The notes: generated by a model not told the origin, from the sequence alone. A stretch of 64,000 bases of DNA from Heterocephalus glaber (GCF_000247695.1 NW_004624805.1:5378397-5442396), one strand, 5' to 3'. Shown: positions 12,681 through 29,615, counted from the stretch's first letter. Program-made: numbers and translations.

Positions 12681-13284
12681 AGATGAAGACCTTGGAATAC
12701 TGTAGGATTGATGTGAAAACAAAAATACTTCTTAAAAATCTCTACTGGGGGCTAACCAGACCTCCAGTCACCTGACCAAGGGTACAGTGGCAGGATAACA
12801 GAAGACAAGATCTTAATGCATAAATGGGGGCCCAGGACGGTCAAGCTCTTATCAGGCTAAGACGCTGTCTCCTGGAGCTCGCCACTCTTCATTGAACACG
12901 CAGCTTCCTGGCGGGGCAAGGGGTGGTGCAGGGGACAGTGAAGTGGACAGCACTGGCACGAGCAGGGTCCTAGCAACAAGGGCACAAGACATTCTAGCAG
13001 GAGCAGATCATCGATTAATGGGAAATTTGTCCTTTCCCAAAGATTAATTTCTGCCTCTATACAAGTTTTCTGTACAAGTCATGCTGCCCTTGGCTGCACT
13101 CTTGTCTTGATATCTAAGACATCGCAGCGCCACGGACCATTGACACCTCCGCTGTGACCAGTGGTGGGGGAGCTGTTCCTTTCCCACACCCCACCCGCTG
13201 CCTCTTCAGGCAGCCACTGTGGGCAAATAGGCAGACTCAGACTTTTGGTTTGAAAAGCCAGTCTATGAATTTGTAGCTCATGCA

Positions 13285-14045
13285 GGGTGGTCTGCATCAA
13301 GTCTCTACCTGGTCATGGGCATTCTAACAGGTGGGAGGTGGCATCGCATTGTGGTTTTCATGTGCATTTCCCTGATGATTAGTGCCGTTAAGTATTCTCT
13401 CATATACTTTGGACCATTTCTGTGTCTTGGGAGAAATCAAGAAAACAGAAGACAACAGAGTGTTGGTGAGGAGGCAGTGGGACAGCACCATGGAAAACAG
13501 CCTGGAACTTCCTCTAACAATGAAAAATAGTTATCCATACAATCTTGCAGTGTTTCACAAGAATTTAAGTCGGGATCTCAAAGACTACAGCACTCCCATA
13601 TTTATAATTTTATTCTTCACAGTAGCCAAAAGGCAGAAACAACCTCAATGTCCTCAAAGTGTGGTATGTCCAGACAGTGGCATACTACTCAGCCTCAAAA
13701 AGGAAGAAAATCCTGCACCATGCTATACTGTGGCTGAACCTTGAGGACACGATGCTAAGTGAAATACTGCAGTCACACATGATTCCACTGATATGAGGGA
13801 TCTAAAGAGTCAGAGTAGTGGAATAAAAGCATGGTTGCTAGGAGGCTGGAGGGGCAGTTACTAAGCAAAGCCATAAACTTTCAGTTGGCCTTGATGAGTA
13901 AGTTCTAGATGGCTGCTGTACACCATTGCTGTGGTCACCAATAATGTGTTGTGAGCCTGAACATGTGTTGAGAGGGTGAATCTCATGTTAAGTGTTCTTA
14001 CCTCAAAAGCATGAAGTATAATACAATTAAATAGAAATAAAGCCA
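13285..14045 (+). repeat. LINE-1 3'-UTR segment
   Basis: Colinear with the old mammalian L1 3' end. It has 'gtggcatcgcattgtggttt', 'atggaaaacagcctggaac', 'cacagtagccaaaaggcaga', 'catactactcagcctcaaaa', 'aggacacgatgctaagtgaa' and 'tgattccactgatatgaggg'. There is an internal deletion near 13,430 and an AATAAA near the right end. The two open frames inside (13,315-13,530 and 13,382-13,744) are not genes. Confidence 0.88.
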
Positions 14046-15224
14046 CTGCCTGATGTTAGACAGGGCTGGCATTTTCTTCCCTGCCACTTCTGACACCAGC
14101 ATCTTCCTGTTCTTTCTGTGTCTGTCTCTGGCAGCCAGAGCTGTGAGGAAAACAACCATAGGACCTAATTCAAGGAGGGCCAGGGTGGGAACCCAGGGGC
14201 CAAGGTGCATGATGGAGACAGGGGGACATAAAAGAGGCAGCACCTGGTGACGATGTGGACATCCTTCCAGCACACATCTGCTTTCTGCAGGGGTGCAGAT
14301 ACATGGCCAAGGGCAAACAAGCAGAAGAACAAAATACAGGATAATGAGTGTGGTAAATGCACAGAGCCTCTCAACAGGAGCTTTTATGCCCCTATAGCAT
14401 TTCAGTCTCCAAGAAAAGCTGTTCACTGCCAAATCAGCCACAGTTGGCCATTGCTGAGTGTCACATTCATTGCTGCTCCATGGAAAACCTTCTCCACTAT
14501 GGAAAGGGTCCATGTCCAGGAGAGTCATGCTGGGTGACCCAAACCACAGTGCGTTCTCTCTCAGGGGCAGGCTGCTCTGCCCTCGAGCAGGGCCTGCTCG
14601 CTGGGCTCTTTGGAAATAACGTGGAGTGTTAGTGTTTCCACCACCTCAGGCAGAGGGAATGTGAGAAGTGGGGAGTGTGGTCTGCTGGGAATGGTGGCCG
14701 ACCCCCCGGTATCCCAGATCTTTATTTCTCCTTCCCAGCCCAGCCAGGGACTCAGCGCCAGTGAGGCGGCCTCTCCTTCCATTCCTCCAAGCATCAGTCC
14801 AGCATCTGCTGGCGGCAGGCTCTGCCTGGGCACTGAGAATCCAGAGGCCAAGGCCAGACGTGGTCCTCCCTGTGGAGCTCATGGACAGGGTCAGAAGTGC
14901 CCACTGCATTGTGAGCTCGTGGCATTGCACCCGTCCACCTTGCAAGGAGGCTGGGCCAGGGCCGGATGAAGGTCCCGGGGCAGCCAGGAAAAGTGCTCAG
15001 CTTTACCTTGTCCAGAAACCAGAAGCTCTGCGCATCTCAGCCAACCAGCCCCTGACAGTGTGGGCTGCGCGCCATCACAGGACTCTCCTCACAGGTGCAG
15101 GCATCAGGTTGGAGCCAAACCAGGCGACCTACATAGATGACTCAAAGATAGGACTGAAAGAGAAGGTTCAGGTCTCGAGTCTCCTTTCTGTGAGTGAGTA
15201 AGCACAATAGTTAAAAAGTGCAGG
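14046..15224. other. CAMK1D intron, unassigned
   Basis: No exon recognised. Overlapping open frames on both strands between 14,560 and 15,201 are GC-rich chance frames. A weak L2-like phrase lies around 14,790-14,900 ('ggcactgagaatccagag', then 'tggagctcatggacagg'). Confidence 0.45.
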
Positions 15225-15305
15225 CCAAGCCAGGTGTGGTGGGGCACACCTGTCATAATCAGCACATGGGAGGCCGAGGCAGGACTGCGCAGATCAGAAT
15301 CCATG
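15225..15305 (+). repeat. B1 SINE fragment
   Basis: 'agccaggtgtggtggggcac' followed by 'ggaggccgaggcaggactg' is the 5' part of a B1. The 3' part is missing. Confidence 0.8.
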
Positions 15306-16310
15306 GAGTAGGCTCCAGGTCAGGCGATGCTGCATTGCTAGTTTCTTTGCTTTTGAAGTAAGGGTGGCACAAGGCCTATGCAGGAAGGCAGAGTGGGAGG
15401 GCATCACAAGAACAGCCCTGGAGCCTGGGCTGTGGGTACCCCTAGAGCAAGGGGATGAGGGCAGGGAGGGCCCCGTTACCAGGTGTGTGTCAGAGAGAAA
15501 GAGAGGGTGCGGGAGTCTGCTCCCAGGAGAGAGCAGCGCCTCTGTCCAAGAGCACAGCCGGCCACAGAGCTGGGGGGCACCCTTGATGCCCCCTCTATGA
15601 CCACCTTTGCCTTGGCCCTTGGGTGGCACCCACGGGTGCCTAAGGCTGCTGTTCCATGCACCTGTCCACGCAGATCAGCCTGCAGCGCACAGTGCGCGGC
15701 TCTGGAGGAGCCGACAGGAGACACCTGGGGTGCTTGTCTTACCGGCGTGACAGTGACGCATGCTGATGCAGGACAGGCTCCTGACCCAGCGTGAGGAGAC
15801 AGTGGAGGCCGAACTAGAAAAGTAACCAGGTCTAGCAGTGTGTCTGCATACATGTGCCACACGAAGGTCGAGGTGGGCTAAATGGTGACAGGAAGTCGGC
15901 AGCTGTGAGGACTTCCTGGGAGACAGCTCCAGGTGGGCTGGGGGCACGGGGTGGCCCTGCCCCAGTGGATGGCTTTGATGGCAAAATTTCAGTGTGCCTG
16001 ACCATAAACTTCTAGGCCTAGAAAATGGAGAATGTCCCTGTCATGTCTGAGAACCCAGATGACACACGATGTGTAGGTTATGTGAGGGTCTGATATATAA
16101 AATACATCCCACTGCAGGGCATTAGTAAAGAACACTGGACTAGCAGTGCTGATGGCAGCCTTGTGACAATGACAGCCCCACGTCTTGTATGAACAAACTG
16201 TCCTTGCTCCTTTCGGTCCACCTGCTCGCTAGCCAGCCTGGCCAGGGGCTCTGTCACATCTCTGCGTCACTCACATGTTGAGCAATCTACATTTGCTCTT
16301 CTGATTTACA
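15306..16310. other. CAMK1D intron, unassigned
   Basis: GC-rich at first and more AT-rich after 16,000. No exon, RNA gene or clear repeat was recognised. The opposed open frames at 15,294-15,947 show no known domains. Confidence 0.45.
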
Positions 16311-16311
16311 G

Positions 16312-16495
16312 TGATGCTTTGGTTCACAAACATAATTCTTTCCACGATTCTGGTCATGAACTGAATTGGACGACAACCAAATCAAATTTCCCCATAAGAT
16401 CAACATTGAGCCTAACCAATGAAATTGATTCAGTTCTCATCTGTTTTGGTCTGCGGCCAGAATCGTGGAAAGAGCTAAGTTCATGGACTGACCTA
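16312..16495. mobile_element. Fold-back (MITE-like) element with long inverted repeats
   Basis: A perfect 16-bp inverted repeat is present: CTTTCCACGATTCTGG at 16,338-16,353 and CCAGAATCGTGGAAAG at 16,457-16,472. Pairing extends imperfectly inward (ATGAACTGAATT near 16,356 against AATTGATTCAGTTCTCAT near 16,423) and outward (GGTTCACAAAC against AAGTTCATGGACTGACC). The whole unit could fold into a long hairpin, as expected of a non-autonomous DNA transposon with extended inverted repeats. Exact termini and target duplication were not resolved, so the superfamily is left open. Confidence 0.6.
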
Positions 16496-17654
16496 CCACT
16501 GTATCACAATCCTTACTTTTTAATCCCCTTCTTAATTTTAACTCATGTAGGCACCAAGCTAGGTCCATTTCCTTTTCTCTGGTCCATTCTACACCCACAT
16601 GAACACCATATTCTATATGTCCCCCAAAATGAGCTATGATGAAAAGAAATTAGAATATACATTAAGAAAATTGACACAAGAGAAGACTTTTTTTTTAGAA
16701 TTTTTTGAAGATTTGCTTTCCTTGAAAAGAAAGTCAAACCATAAAATGAAATGCACTCGGTTGTTAAAAAATAAAAACCTCACATGTCTAAAATGTAGTT
16801 TTTTTCCAAGATAAATGAACATTTTGCTCTGTCTGCTTTCCCTAATATGCACATTTCATTTAACCCAGATCCTCATTGTGGGAAGGATTTACATATCCGT
16901 CTCCCATTGCCCGGGGTTTTCTTGGGCAGTGAGGTATGTGCGGGTAGTTTCAGAAGCCCTGGCTGTTGTTCATTTCTCCAAAAGCAACAGATCTTTAAAA
17001 ATGCCATTTTCCAGGCACTCAGCCCCTAACACTGCCTGGTAGGGATAGATGAATTTGAATCGTCGGCCCATAGAATGTCTCAGAGCCTTGAGAAATGTCG
17101 CCTGTCCCCTCCGCTGCCGGCTGGTGTCTTGCCACCTGCTGCAGGAGCAGCTGAAGAATGGCGGTATCCGGGCTGTGTTTAACCTGTGTCACATCTTGTA
17201 CATGCTGACAGCCTGGTCCGTCCTACCGAGCCCCGCATCTGCTGATGGCCATGGACTTACTCTCATGGAGCTGGTCTCCGCGCTGTGGCTATGTGTAGAG
17301 CAGCCCTGCACCGTGTGGGGAGATGTGTAAGACATTCACACGGTGGCTGTGATTCTCCAGTCCCACAAGCCACACCTTCGCCACCTGCTTTGCACTTGAC
17401 CTTCCTGGACTGGGTACAGCATCTCCTGTGTGTGGTCCCTTTCAGTTGGGTGTCCGTCCTGCCTCTTCCACCAGGGCACGCCCAGCGGGAAACCGCCTCT
17501 CCCTACAGGCCCCTCACGGGTATTTTCCTCAGTATCAGCCAGTCAGAGACAGGAAGTCACAGAGCCACTGTGGCTTGAAGCCAAAAAGAAGATGAGAAAT
17601 TTGTAGTCTGGCCATCCACATTTCAGACAAGGAATTTGGACCCAAAAATGTGTC
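16496..17654. other. CAMK1D intron, unassigned
   Basis: AT-rich to about 16,850, then mixed. Open frames on both strands (for example 17,049-17,330 and 17,285-17,578) have no recognisable domain. No CAMK1D exon was found. Confidence 0.45.
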
Positions 17655-17725
17655 AGTGGCAGGTAGAACCCAGGAGCGCACATGCTAAGCACACACTTTA
17701 TTACTGAGCTACTTCCCCAGCCCGA
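17655..17725 (-). repeat. ID SINE fragment
   Basis: 'gcgcacatgctaagcacaca', then 'ttactgagctacttccccag' and 'ccc', is the reverse complement of an ID head (GGGCTGGGGAAGTAGCTCAG type). It has lost its tail and is next to another SINE. Confidence 0.7.
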
Positions 17726-17734
17726 GAGTTCACA

Positions 17735-17925
17735 ATTTTTTTCTAGTACTGAGGATTGAACCCAGGGTTTTGCACTCAGCTACATCCCTAGCCCTGTTTA
17801 TTTTAAGGCAGAGTCTCGCTAAGTTGCTAAGTTGCCTGGGTTGGGCTTGAACTTGTGACCCACCTGCCTTATTCCCAGAATGCTGGGATTATACTGTATG
17901 TCACCACACACAAGTAGAATCCACC
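17735..17925 (-). repeat. B1-ID dimeric SINE
   Basis: Read in reverse, an ID half ('tactgaggattgaacccagg', 'gctacatccctagccctg') is followed by a B1 half ('aggcagagtctcgctaagtt', 'cccagaatgctgggattata'). It is a diverged but nearly complete dimer on the minus strand. Confidence 0.88.
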
Positions 17926-17974
17926 CTTGTATGGAACAATTGTAGTTGATAGATTTAATCAAAGTTTTTGATTT

Positions 17975-18066
17975 CTATTTTTTTTTTTTTTTGGTATCAG
18001 GAATCAAACATGGGACCTTGTGCTTGTGAGGCAGGTGCTGGAACCACTGAGCTAAATCCCCAGCCC
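17975..18066 (-). repeat. ID SINE, young type
   Basis: A T-run is followed by GGTATCAGGAATCAAACATG and ends with ACTGAGCTAAATCCCCAGCC, a complete ID in reverse with its poly(A). It carries the GCAGGTGCTGGAACCACTG form of the internal region. Confidence 0.9.
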
Positions 18067-20276
<2,210 letters not shown>

Positions 20277-20355
20277 CAAAAGACTTCATCCGGAATCTGA
20301 TGGAGAAAGACCCAACTAAAAGATACACCTGTGAGCAGGCGGCTCGGCACCCATG
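20277..20355 (+). CDS. CAMK1D: CAMK1D coding exon (exon 8): end of kinase domain
   Basis: It encodes AKDFIRNLMEKDPTKRYTCE and then QAARHPW, residues about 252-278. This is kinase subdomain XI, with the conserved Arg of the 'KRYTCEQAARHPW' block that buries against the C-lobe. The acceptor is gaacag/CA and the donor TG/gtaag. Phases: 2 nt finish the Ala codon begun in the previous exon, 25 codons follow, and 2 nt begin Trp (79 nt). One difference from the human protein as I recall it is Thr instead of Asn in EKDP-x-KRY, a surface loop position. The intron on the 3' side is about 6.4 kb. Confidence 0.97.
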
Positions 20356-21040
20356 GTAAGAAAAGTCACCCCGGGAAGCCACGCCATCGTGCACCCCCAG
20401 GCCACTTCCTGCTAGCTCTTGTCACCTATGGAATCCACCCCGCTGTCGGTTTCACCTCTTCCTGGCCAGGGCCTTTTCTCCTCACCACAGCCAGTACTGG
20501 AACAGTCTTGTACCTTAGGACATGATCTTCTGAATGCACTTGTGTGACATTAAGTGGGCAGATTTTCAGTTTTCAGAAAGCTTTTCAGGATCATCTTTAT
20601 TGAAAGTAATCTCCCAGCGAGACGTTAAGATTAGAGTTTTATTCCCTGAGTTTATTACTCAGTATTAAAGTTATGTGTATTTTCCCTTTTCAGATGTTTT
20701 TCCAATTAGGGTTTCTCCAGCTCGACGGGAACTAACTGGTGCTTTCTGCACATTGTTAGCATGAGCTTGGGGCCACCTCGGATTTATGTCTCTCACCAAG
20801 TTAGAACCAGGCTTCCTGGCAACTAGCTGTGTTATACCTCATTTTTCTTAGTCTCAGTTTTCTAGTCATTGAATGAGAATGACCATACCTAATATATAGA
20901 GTGGATATAAGAAATAATGGAGACAATGCAGGTAAGGGATTAATACGATGTCTGGTGCAGAGCAGATAGTTAGTTGTAGCTCTTATTAAAGCCCCATGAG
21001 CATCCAATTTGAAATCCAAGAATAATAAAGATCCAATGTG
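20356..21040. other. CAMK1D intron 8, proximal part
   Basis: Unique sequence becoming AT-rich after 20,550. No gene, RNA or clear repeat was recognised. A degenerate MIR-like phrase ('ttagtctcagttttctagtc') lies near 20,850. Confidence 0.5.
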
Positions 21041-21042
21041 TT

Positions 21043-21398
21043 AGTAGCTTTTCATAACTATAACAAAATATGCGAGATAATCAACTTTCAAACAGAAAAG
21101 ACATCTTTAGGCTCACAGTTTCAGAGGTTCCAGTCCATGGTCAGTTGGTCCTGTTGATTTGGGCCTGTGGTGAGGCAGCACATCACAGCAGGGAGTGTGT
21201 GGTGGAGCCACCTGCCCACTTTATTGTGGGCAGGAAGTGAGAGAAAAAGAAACTGATATCCCACAGTCCCATTTGAAGACACTGAGACCTCCCTGTGGCC
21301 CCTCTAAAAGTTTCTATCACCTCCAGTCACTCCAAGCTGGGGACTAAGCCTTTAACGCATGGGCCCTGGGGGAGGTTAAGATCCAAACCGTAGCACAC
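21043..21398 (-). repeat. MaLR-type LTR (older copy)
   Basis: The order of motifs is 'cataactataacaaaatatg', 'ggctcacagtttcagaggtt', 'ccagtccatggtcagttgg', 'aggaagtgagagaaaaagaa', 'cacctccagtcactccaagc' and a terminal 'ccaaaccgtagcaca'. This is the same LTR plan as the younger minus-strand copies at 41.8 and 56.3 kb, but more diverged. Confidence 0.75.
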
Positions 21399-21410
21399 AA
21401 CATAACAAAA

Positions 21411-21500
21411 ATAGGGAGCTAGGGTTGTAACTCTGTGGAATAGTGCCTGCATAGCGTTCTAAGGCTCTGGCTTCAGCCTCCAGTGGTGTGAGGGAAGGAA
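21411..21500 (+). repeat. Degenerate ID SINE
   Basis: 'gggagctagggttgtaactctgtggaatag' followed by 'ctctggcttcagcctccag' matches the ID frame with many substitutions. It is an old copy. Confidence 0.45.
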
Positions 21501-21639
21501 AAATGAGTTCAGGAGACAAGCCCCCCTAAGAAGCATTACAGAACACTGCCCCTTCTTCAGCCCCAGGGTCTCCAATGCTGTTAGCCTTCCAAGGAGAGCC
21601 GCCCCGAGGTCGTGTCGCCGTATTTTAATTCATGACACC

Positions 21640-21845
21640 TGCTGTGTGTTGAGTCTGTTCTGTTCCTGGAACTGTGCTGATTGCTTTAAAGTGTTGACTC
21701 CTTTTTTGTTCAGAATAACTCTGTGAAGTACGTTTTACCCTCATTGCAGACAACTAAAGTAACTTAGCTAACACCACTCAACTAGCTAACGGCAAAGCCA
21801 GGATTCCCGCCAGAGCTGTCTTGTTCCACAGAGCTGCTCTTCTTT
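21640..21845 (-). repeat. MIR SINE remnant
   Basis: 'aactctgtgaagtacgtttt', 'ctcattgcagacaactaaag', 'ttagctaacaccactcaact' and 'aaagccaggattcccgccag' follow the reverse MIR consensus (tttacagatgaggaaactga type) with heavy decay. Confidence 0.55.
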
Positions 21846-22239
21846 GCCATGCTTAAAGGAAAAGGGAGAGAAAGAAAAGGGGAGAGGAAGGGATTTCCTG
21901 AAAAGGTGGACGGTTTGGGTTGTGTGTCATCTTTGTATTTTTTAGCAAGTCACTTTGGACAGCAGGCCCAAGTATGTGGTGATAAGATTGTAAAGGTTTT
22001 CTTACTCCATACCCGTAGCCTTTAAACCTGTAAGGCTTTGAGAACGTTGGAGGAGGAAAGGATCTCAAAAAGAAGGGCAGTGATTTGCCTCCTAGTGCTG
22101 CTCATCGCCTTGGCAGCCGGCAAGGAAAGCGGCTAAATCCTGGTCTCTCCTTCACCACCCATTTCCGCAAATCCAAACCGAAGTCTCTGTGGGGCCTGGG
22201 AGAGGGGTGGGACAGCCCCACAGGGTGCTATGCCGCTGC

Positions 22240-22450
22240 AGCACAGGGTTTGCACCAGCCAGCAGCCGGGAGGGAGCTCGGGACAGACAGGCAGCCTGAG
22301 CCGAGCCGGGCCGGGCCGGGGCTGGACACTGCGCATGCGTTCTCGGGGCCACTAGTCCTCCGTGTGGTGGGGGAAGAGTGGAGGGCGGGACAGGCAGGAG
22401 AGGAGGGGAGAAAGCAGGCGGGGCCAGCGGGTGGGGCGTGGCTTTACCTC
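22240..22450. promoter_or_regulatory. GC-rich candidate regulatory patch with NRF1-type site
   Basis: A locally CpG-rich stretch includes gagccgggccgggccggggc (about 22,302-22,322), the palindromic NRF1-type motif TGCGCATGCG at 22,330-22,339, GC/KLF boxes at about 22,383 (GGGCGGGA), 22,417 (GGCGGGGCC) and 22,433 (GGGGCGTGGC), and purine tracts that could bind ETS/SP factors. NRF1 and SP/KLF motifs cluster in CpG-type promoters. No first exon was recognised, so promoter activity is inference only. A 7-bp inverted repeat (TTGAATG/CATTCAA) lies a little downstream at 22,549-22,570. Confidence 0.4.
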
Positions 22451-24140
22451 TGACTGCCTCTGTGGGGAAACTCCTGCGCACCTCGGGCCTCCTCTGCAGA
22501 ATCCGGGTCATAAATAACAGTGCGTCTTTTGGAGGGCTTTTCAAGGCCTTGAATGAGATCATGCATTCAATGAGAAGAAGACGACACCTGCTGTGTCTGT
22601 TACCTCTGAGTTGCCCGTGCTTTATTTTGCCCGAGGAATGTGCGCTTTGGGCGGCCGCGCCCTGGTGGGCAGCAAGCAGCTGGGCAGATGTGACTGTAGA
22701 AAGCCCCACTGGCTGCAGGATTACGGGTGGGTGAGGGAGCAGGGCAGGAAGACAGCCCAGAGCAGGGACCCCCGGGGGACACGCAGGGGTGCAGAAGCCC
22801 CAGGCACTGGGCGCAGCACTGGTGGGGTGGGCCGACCAAGGGCCCGGCTGTGTCTTCCCAAGCTTCCAGTTTAAGGGGCTGGGAGGCTGACGCGGGAAAA
22901 GAAGCCAGCTGGGGTGAGGAGTGAGTCCATCCTTGGGTGTGCTGGGAGCCCTCCAGGTGGAGAGCACTGGAAACCTGGAGCTGGGGAGAGGGGTCAGCCG
23001 TGCACAGAGATGCCAGAGTCATCAGCTCCTCTCTCACGCATGGCAAGACGTACAGGCCCGGGCTGCATCTGCAGATGCCTCCTAATCCAGAGGGTTCCCT
23101 TAGTGCTCCAGCATAGTTACTGTGCACTTCCAGATGGGAACCACAAATGCACTGATGCCGGCGTACGGCTGCCCCCACTTGCCTCACTGATGTCAGAGCA
23201 GAGGCGCCTATGGCTTCTGGGGGAGCTTCGGAAAGTGGAGCAGACTCCAGCAGCATGGGCCCAGTCAGCACCACTGCTCAAGGAGCTGTGGCCCTGAGCG
23301 TGCAGGACACCAGAGGGGCGTCCCAAGCCGCCCAGGGTGAGGAGAGGCCGGGCCCCTGTCCTCAGGGCAGGGCTCTTAGAGGGGAGAGGCTGTCCTCACG
23401 GCATTCCTCGGGGAACACAGTGAGCACTTCCACCGGCTCTCTGTCCGCTCACTGGGGACGCCTTCTGCTTGGTGGCGGCTTGTGAGGAACCAGTGGGCTG
23501 CCAACTGCTGACCAGAGACGGGAGGCAAGTGGCAGGGTGAGAATGCACATGCACCCCATCACAGGACGGCGCCTCGCCCAAGCTCACCCGTCCCGGGCTG
23601 ATTGGTCTGTCCTTCCATCTCCATCTCCGGCTCCATCGATAACCCTTGAAGAACACAAGCGAGATAACTTTTTCAAAATGAAGGCATTAGCTCAGGTGAC
23701 TGTGGGACCAGGCGAATCAGGGTAACAGGCAGGGAAGAGCTGGTACTGCAGCTGGCGTCTGAAGACAGCTGGAGCCAGAATCCCCTCTTCTGTTTCCCTA
23801 AGGCCTTAACTGGTGGACAGTGCCACTCACGTAATCTGTATTGCTAACATCTACTGACTGAAATTAGGGCCATCTGAAAAATACTTTCACAGCAGTACCC
23901 AAACTAGCATTTGGCCAAATAGCTGGGTGCCATGTCCTAGCCAAGTTGACGCTCCTGAGGGATGCCTGAGACTCCCCCCCACACTGCAGGACTCCCACCA
24001 CGAGAGCTCTGATTGGCTCTAGAAATCACGATGCAGCCCAGGAGTCTGCCAGAGCACCAGCCATCACCAAGCCTGCCTTGAGCAAGAGGCTAGAAAAATG
24101 CAGAACCAGAGCCATGGAGGTAGAGTAGACCTCAGGCAAA
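22451..24140. other. CAMK1D intron 8, GC-rich, no exon recognised
   Basis: Long overlapping frames on both strands (minus 22,152-22,967 with 271 codons, minus 22,600-23,274, plus 22,914-23,297) are Pro/Gly/Ser/Arg-rich and carry no domain. They are read as GC-driven chance frames. No SINE was seen between 21.9 and 24.1 kb. Confidence 0.45.
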
Positions 24141-24147
24141 ACAAAAA

Positions 24148-24345
24148 GGTAGCTGGGTGTGTTGGCACACGCCTATAATCCCAGCACTCTGGGAAGCTGA
24201 GTCAAGAGGATCCTGAGTTTGGGCCAGCCTGGGCAATTTAGCACCTTAGTAAGTCCTTGTCTCAAAATAAAAAATGAATAAGGGCTGGGGATATTGTTTC
24301 ATGCAAAGGCCTTGGGTTCAGTACCACAGAAACAAAATAAAACAT
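24148..24345 (+). repeat. B1-ID dimeric SINE
   Basis: The B1 half ('tagctgggtgtgttggcaca', 'cctataatcccagcactctg', 'cttgtctcaaaataaaaaat') is joined to an ID half ('agggctggggatattgtttc', 'gccttgggttcagtaccac'). It is a full-length dimer. Confidence 0.93.
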
Positions 24346-24940
24346 AAATGCCTAAAGCAAGAAGAGAGGTCTTTGAGGATCTGTGAGTGGAGAAGCATAG
24401 CAAAGCAGGCTGCAGAGGTGTGGTTGTGTGAATGCCATCGTTACAGTAGGGGCTAAACCCAGAGAGGCCAGACTTATGAAGCTAGCTGTCCATTTACAGG
24501 TTCATAAAGAAAATTTTCTGTGTCGGCAGCATTGGTCAATTCTGGGCAGTCTGGGTGACCAAGGGCCTCCCGTTTGGCTGGTGGACACTGCTCAAGTTAG
24601 TTTTGCTTATGCTGCGGCTGTGAACCTGCTGGCCTGTCATGACAGCAGCAGCCATTTTTATCACAGCCCATGGAGAAGGACGGTGCTGTGTCACCGAGGG
24701 CCACCTGCTGCCCAGCATGCTCCAACCCCACTGCAGCCGGCTTAGGACTCTGGGGAGGAAGCCGGAAATATTCGTCACATAGCTCCGAGTTGCATTTTCC
24801 TTAAATCTGAGCCACATAACACACAGCGGAGGGGTGGGGAGCAGAGTCCAGGCTCCAGGTCTGGAGACCACACTGCTGACAGGCAGGTGGAAAGTGAGTC
24901 CCAAGTCCCCGACCCCCCTTTCCCCAGCCTGTTTGGTTTG
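24346..24940. other. CAMK1D intron 8, unassigned
   Basis: No gene or clear repeat. The frames at 24,428-24,745 (plus) and 24,536-24,904 (minus) overlap antisense and show no domain. Confidence 0.45.
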
Positions 24941-25048
24941 ATTTTTGGTTTTGTTCTTGTTTTTGTTTTTTTTTTTGGTACCGGGAATGGAACTCGGGAC
25001 CTTGCACTTGCCAGGCAGGTGGCGGAACTACTGAGCTAAAGCCCCGGC
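24941..25048 (-). repeat. ID SINE, young type, with target-site duplication
   Basis: A T-rich tail, then GGTACCGGGAATGGAACTCG, then ACTGAGCTAAAGCCCCGGC: a complete reverse ID. Flanking direct repeats CCAGCCTGTTTGGTTTG (24,924-24,940) and CCAGCCTCTTTGGTTTG (25,049-25,065) differ at one base. It belongs to the CCAGGCAGGT variant. Confidence 0.93.
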
Positions 25049-25065
25049 CCAGCCTCTTTGGTTTG

Positions 25066-28050
<2,985 letters not shown>

Positions 28051-28615
28051 AGGCATGTCTGGATCCGGCCTTTCTCCTTCCCCTCCCGAGGACACAGTGC
28101 TGTCACTCCGTGGGTGGAGGAAGAGGCCTGAGACTCCTGGAAGTCTGATCTCAGGGCAGTGATTTGAGCTCTTTAGATGATGAACATCTGCAGTAGAATA
28201 ATAGTCGTGGCATTTTGTCGTGGAATAGAACTTCCTTCTTCTCTCCCCCTCTGCCCTCTGCATTTATCCCTGGCTCATCCTCAGCCGGACAGTGGCTCCT
28301 CCCTGCCTTGGAGCAGTTGCCTGAGCCCCATGGGCCCTCCCCTGCCTGGCACTGAGCAGCCCTCCAGCCTGGCCTGCTGTGGGCATCACGCGCCTGCCCA
28401 TCTGGCTCAGATCGTGCTCTCTTCCTCTCTCGACCTTATCCTGCCTCATTTGGGACCGACTAGCACCTGTATTTCCCATGACTTCTCCACGTGCTTCCCC
28501 GACAGAGTTCCCCCCCCCAGCCATATTCACGCACCCCTGGGTTCTTCCCTCTGGTCAAGGGGAACCCCACAGGGGCCCACCCTCCCGGCCTCCCTCCCGG
28601 CCTCCCTCCCTTCCT
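28051..28615. other. CAMK1D intron 10, unassigned
   Basis: No gene recognised. Frames at 28,177-28,822 (plus) and 28,000-28,530 (minus) lack domains. A short tandem of 'cggcctccctcc' units lies at about 28,585-28,612. Confidence 0.5.
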
Positions 28616-28832
28616 GCTGTCGTTTTTGGAGGTCTGAGGATTGAGTCCAGGGCCTTTGCACTGAGCTGCAACCCCAGCTCTTTTTCTATATTTTATTTTA
28701 TTTTGAGACAGGCTTTCACTAAATCGCCTGGTTGCCTAGGCCAGGCTTCAACATACGATCTTCCTGCCTCAGCTGCCCAGAGTGCTGGGACCACAGGCGT
28801 GTGCTACCATGCTCAGCCCTGATCATTGTTTT
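28616..28832 (-). repeat. B1-ID dimeric SINE
   Basis: In reverse, the ID half ('ctgaggattgagtccagggc', 'tgcaaccccagctc') is followed by the B1 half ('attttgagacaggctttcac', 'cccagagtgctgggaccaca', 'gctaccatgctcagcc'). It is full length and moderately diverged. Confidence 0.92.

Positions 28833-29615
<783 letters not shown>

Noticed and set aside
22152..22967. 271-codon open frame on the minus strand, the longest in the window
   Set aside because: Opposite strand of a CpG/GC-rich intron; composition-driven; no homology recognised; overlaps other equally plausible frames.
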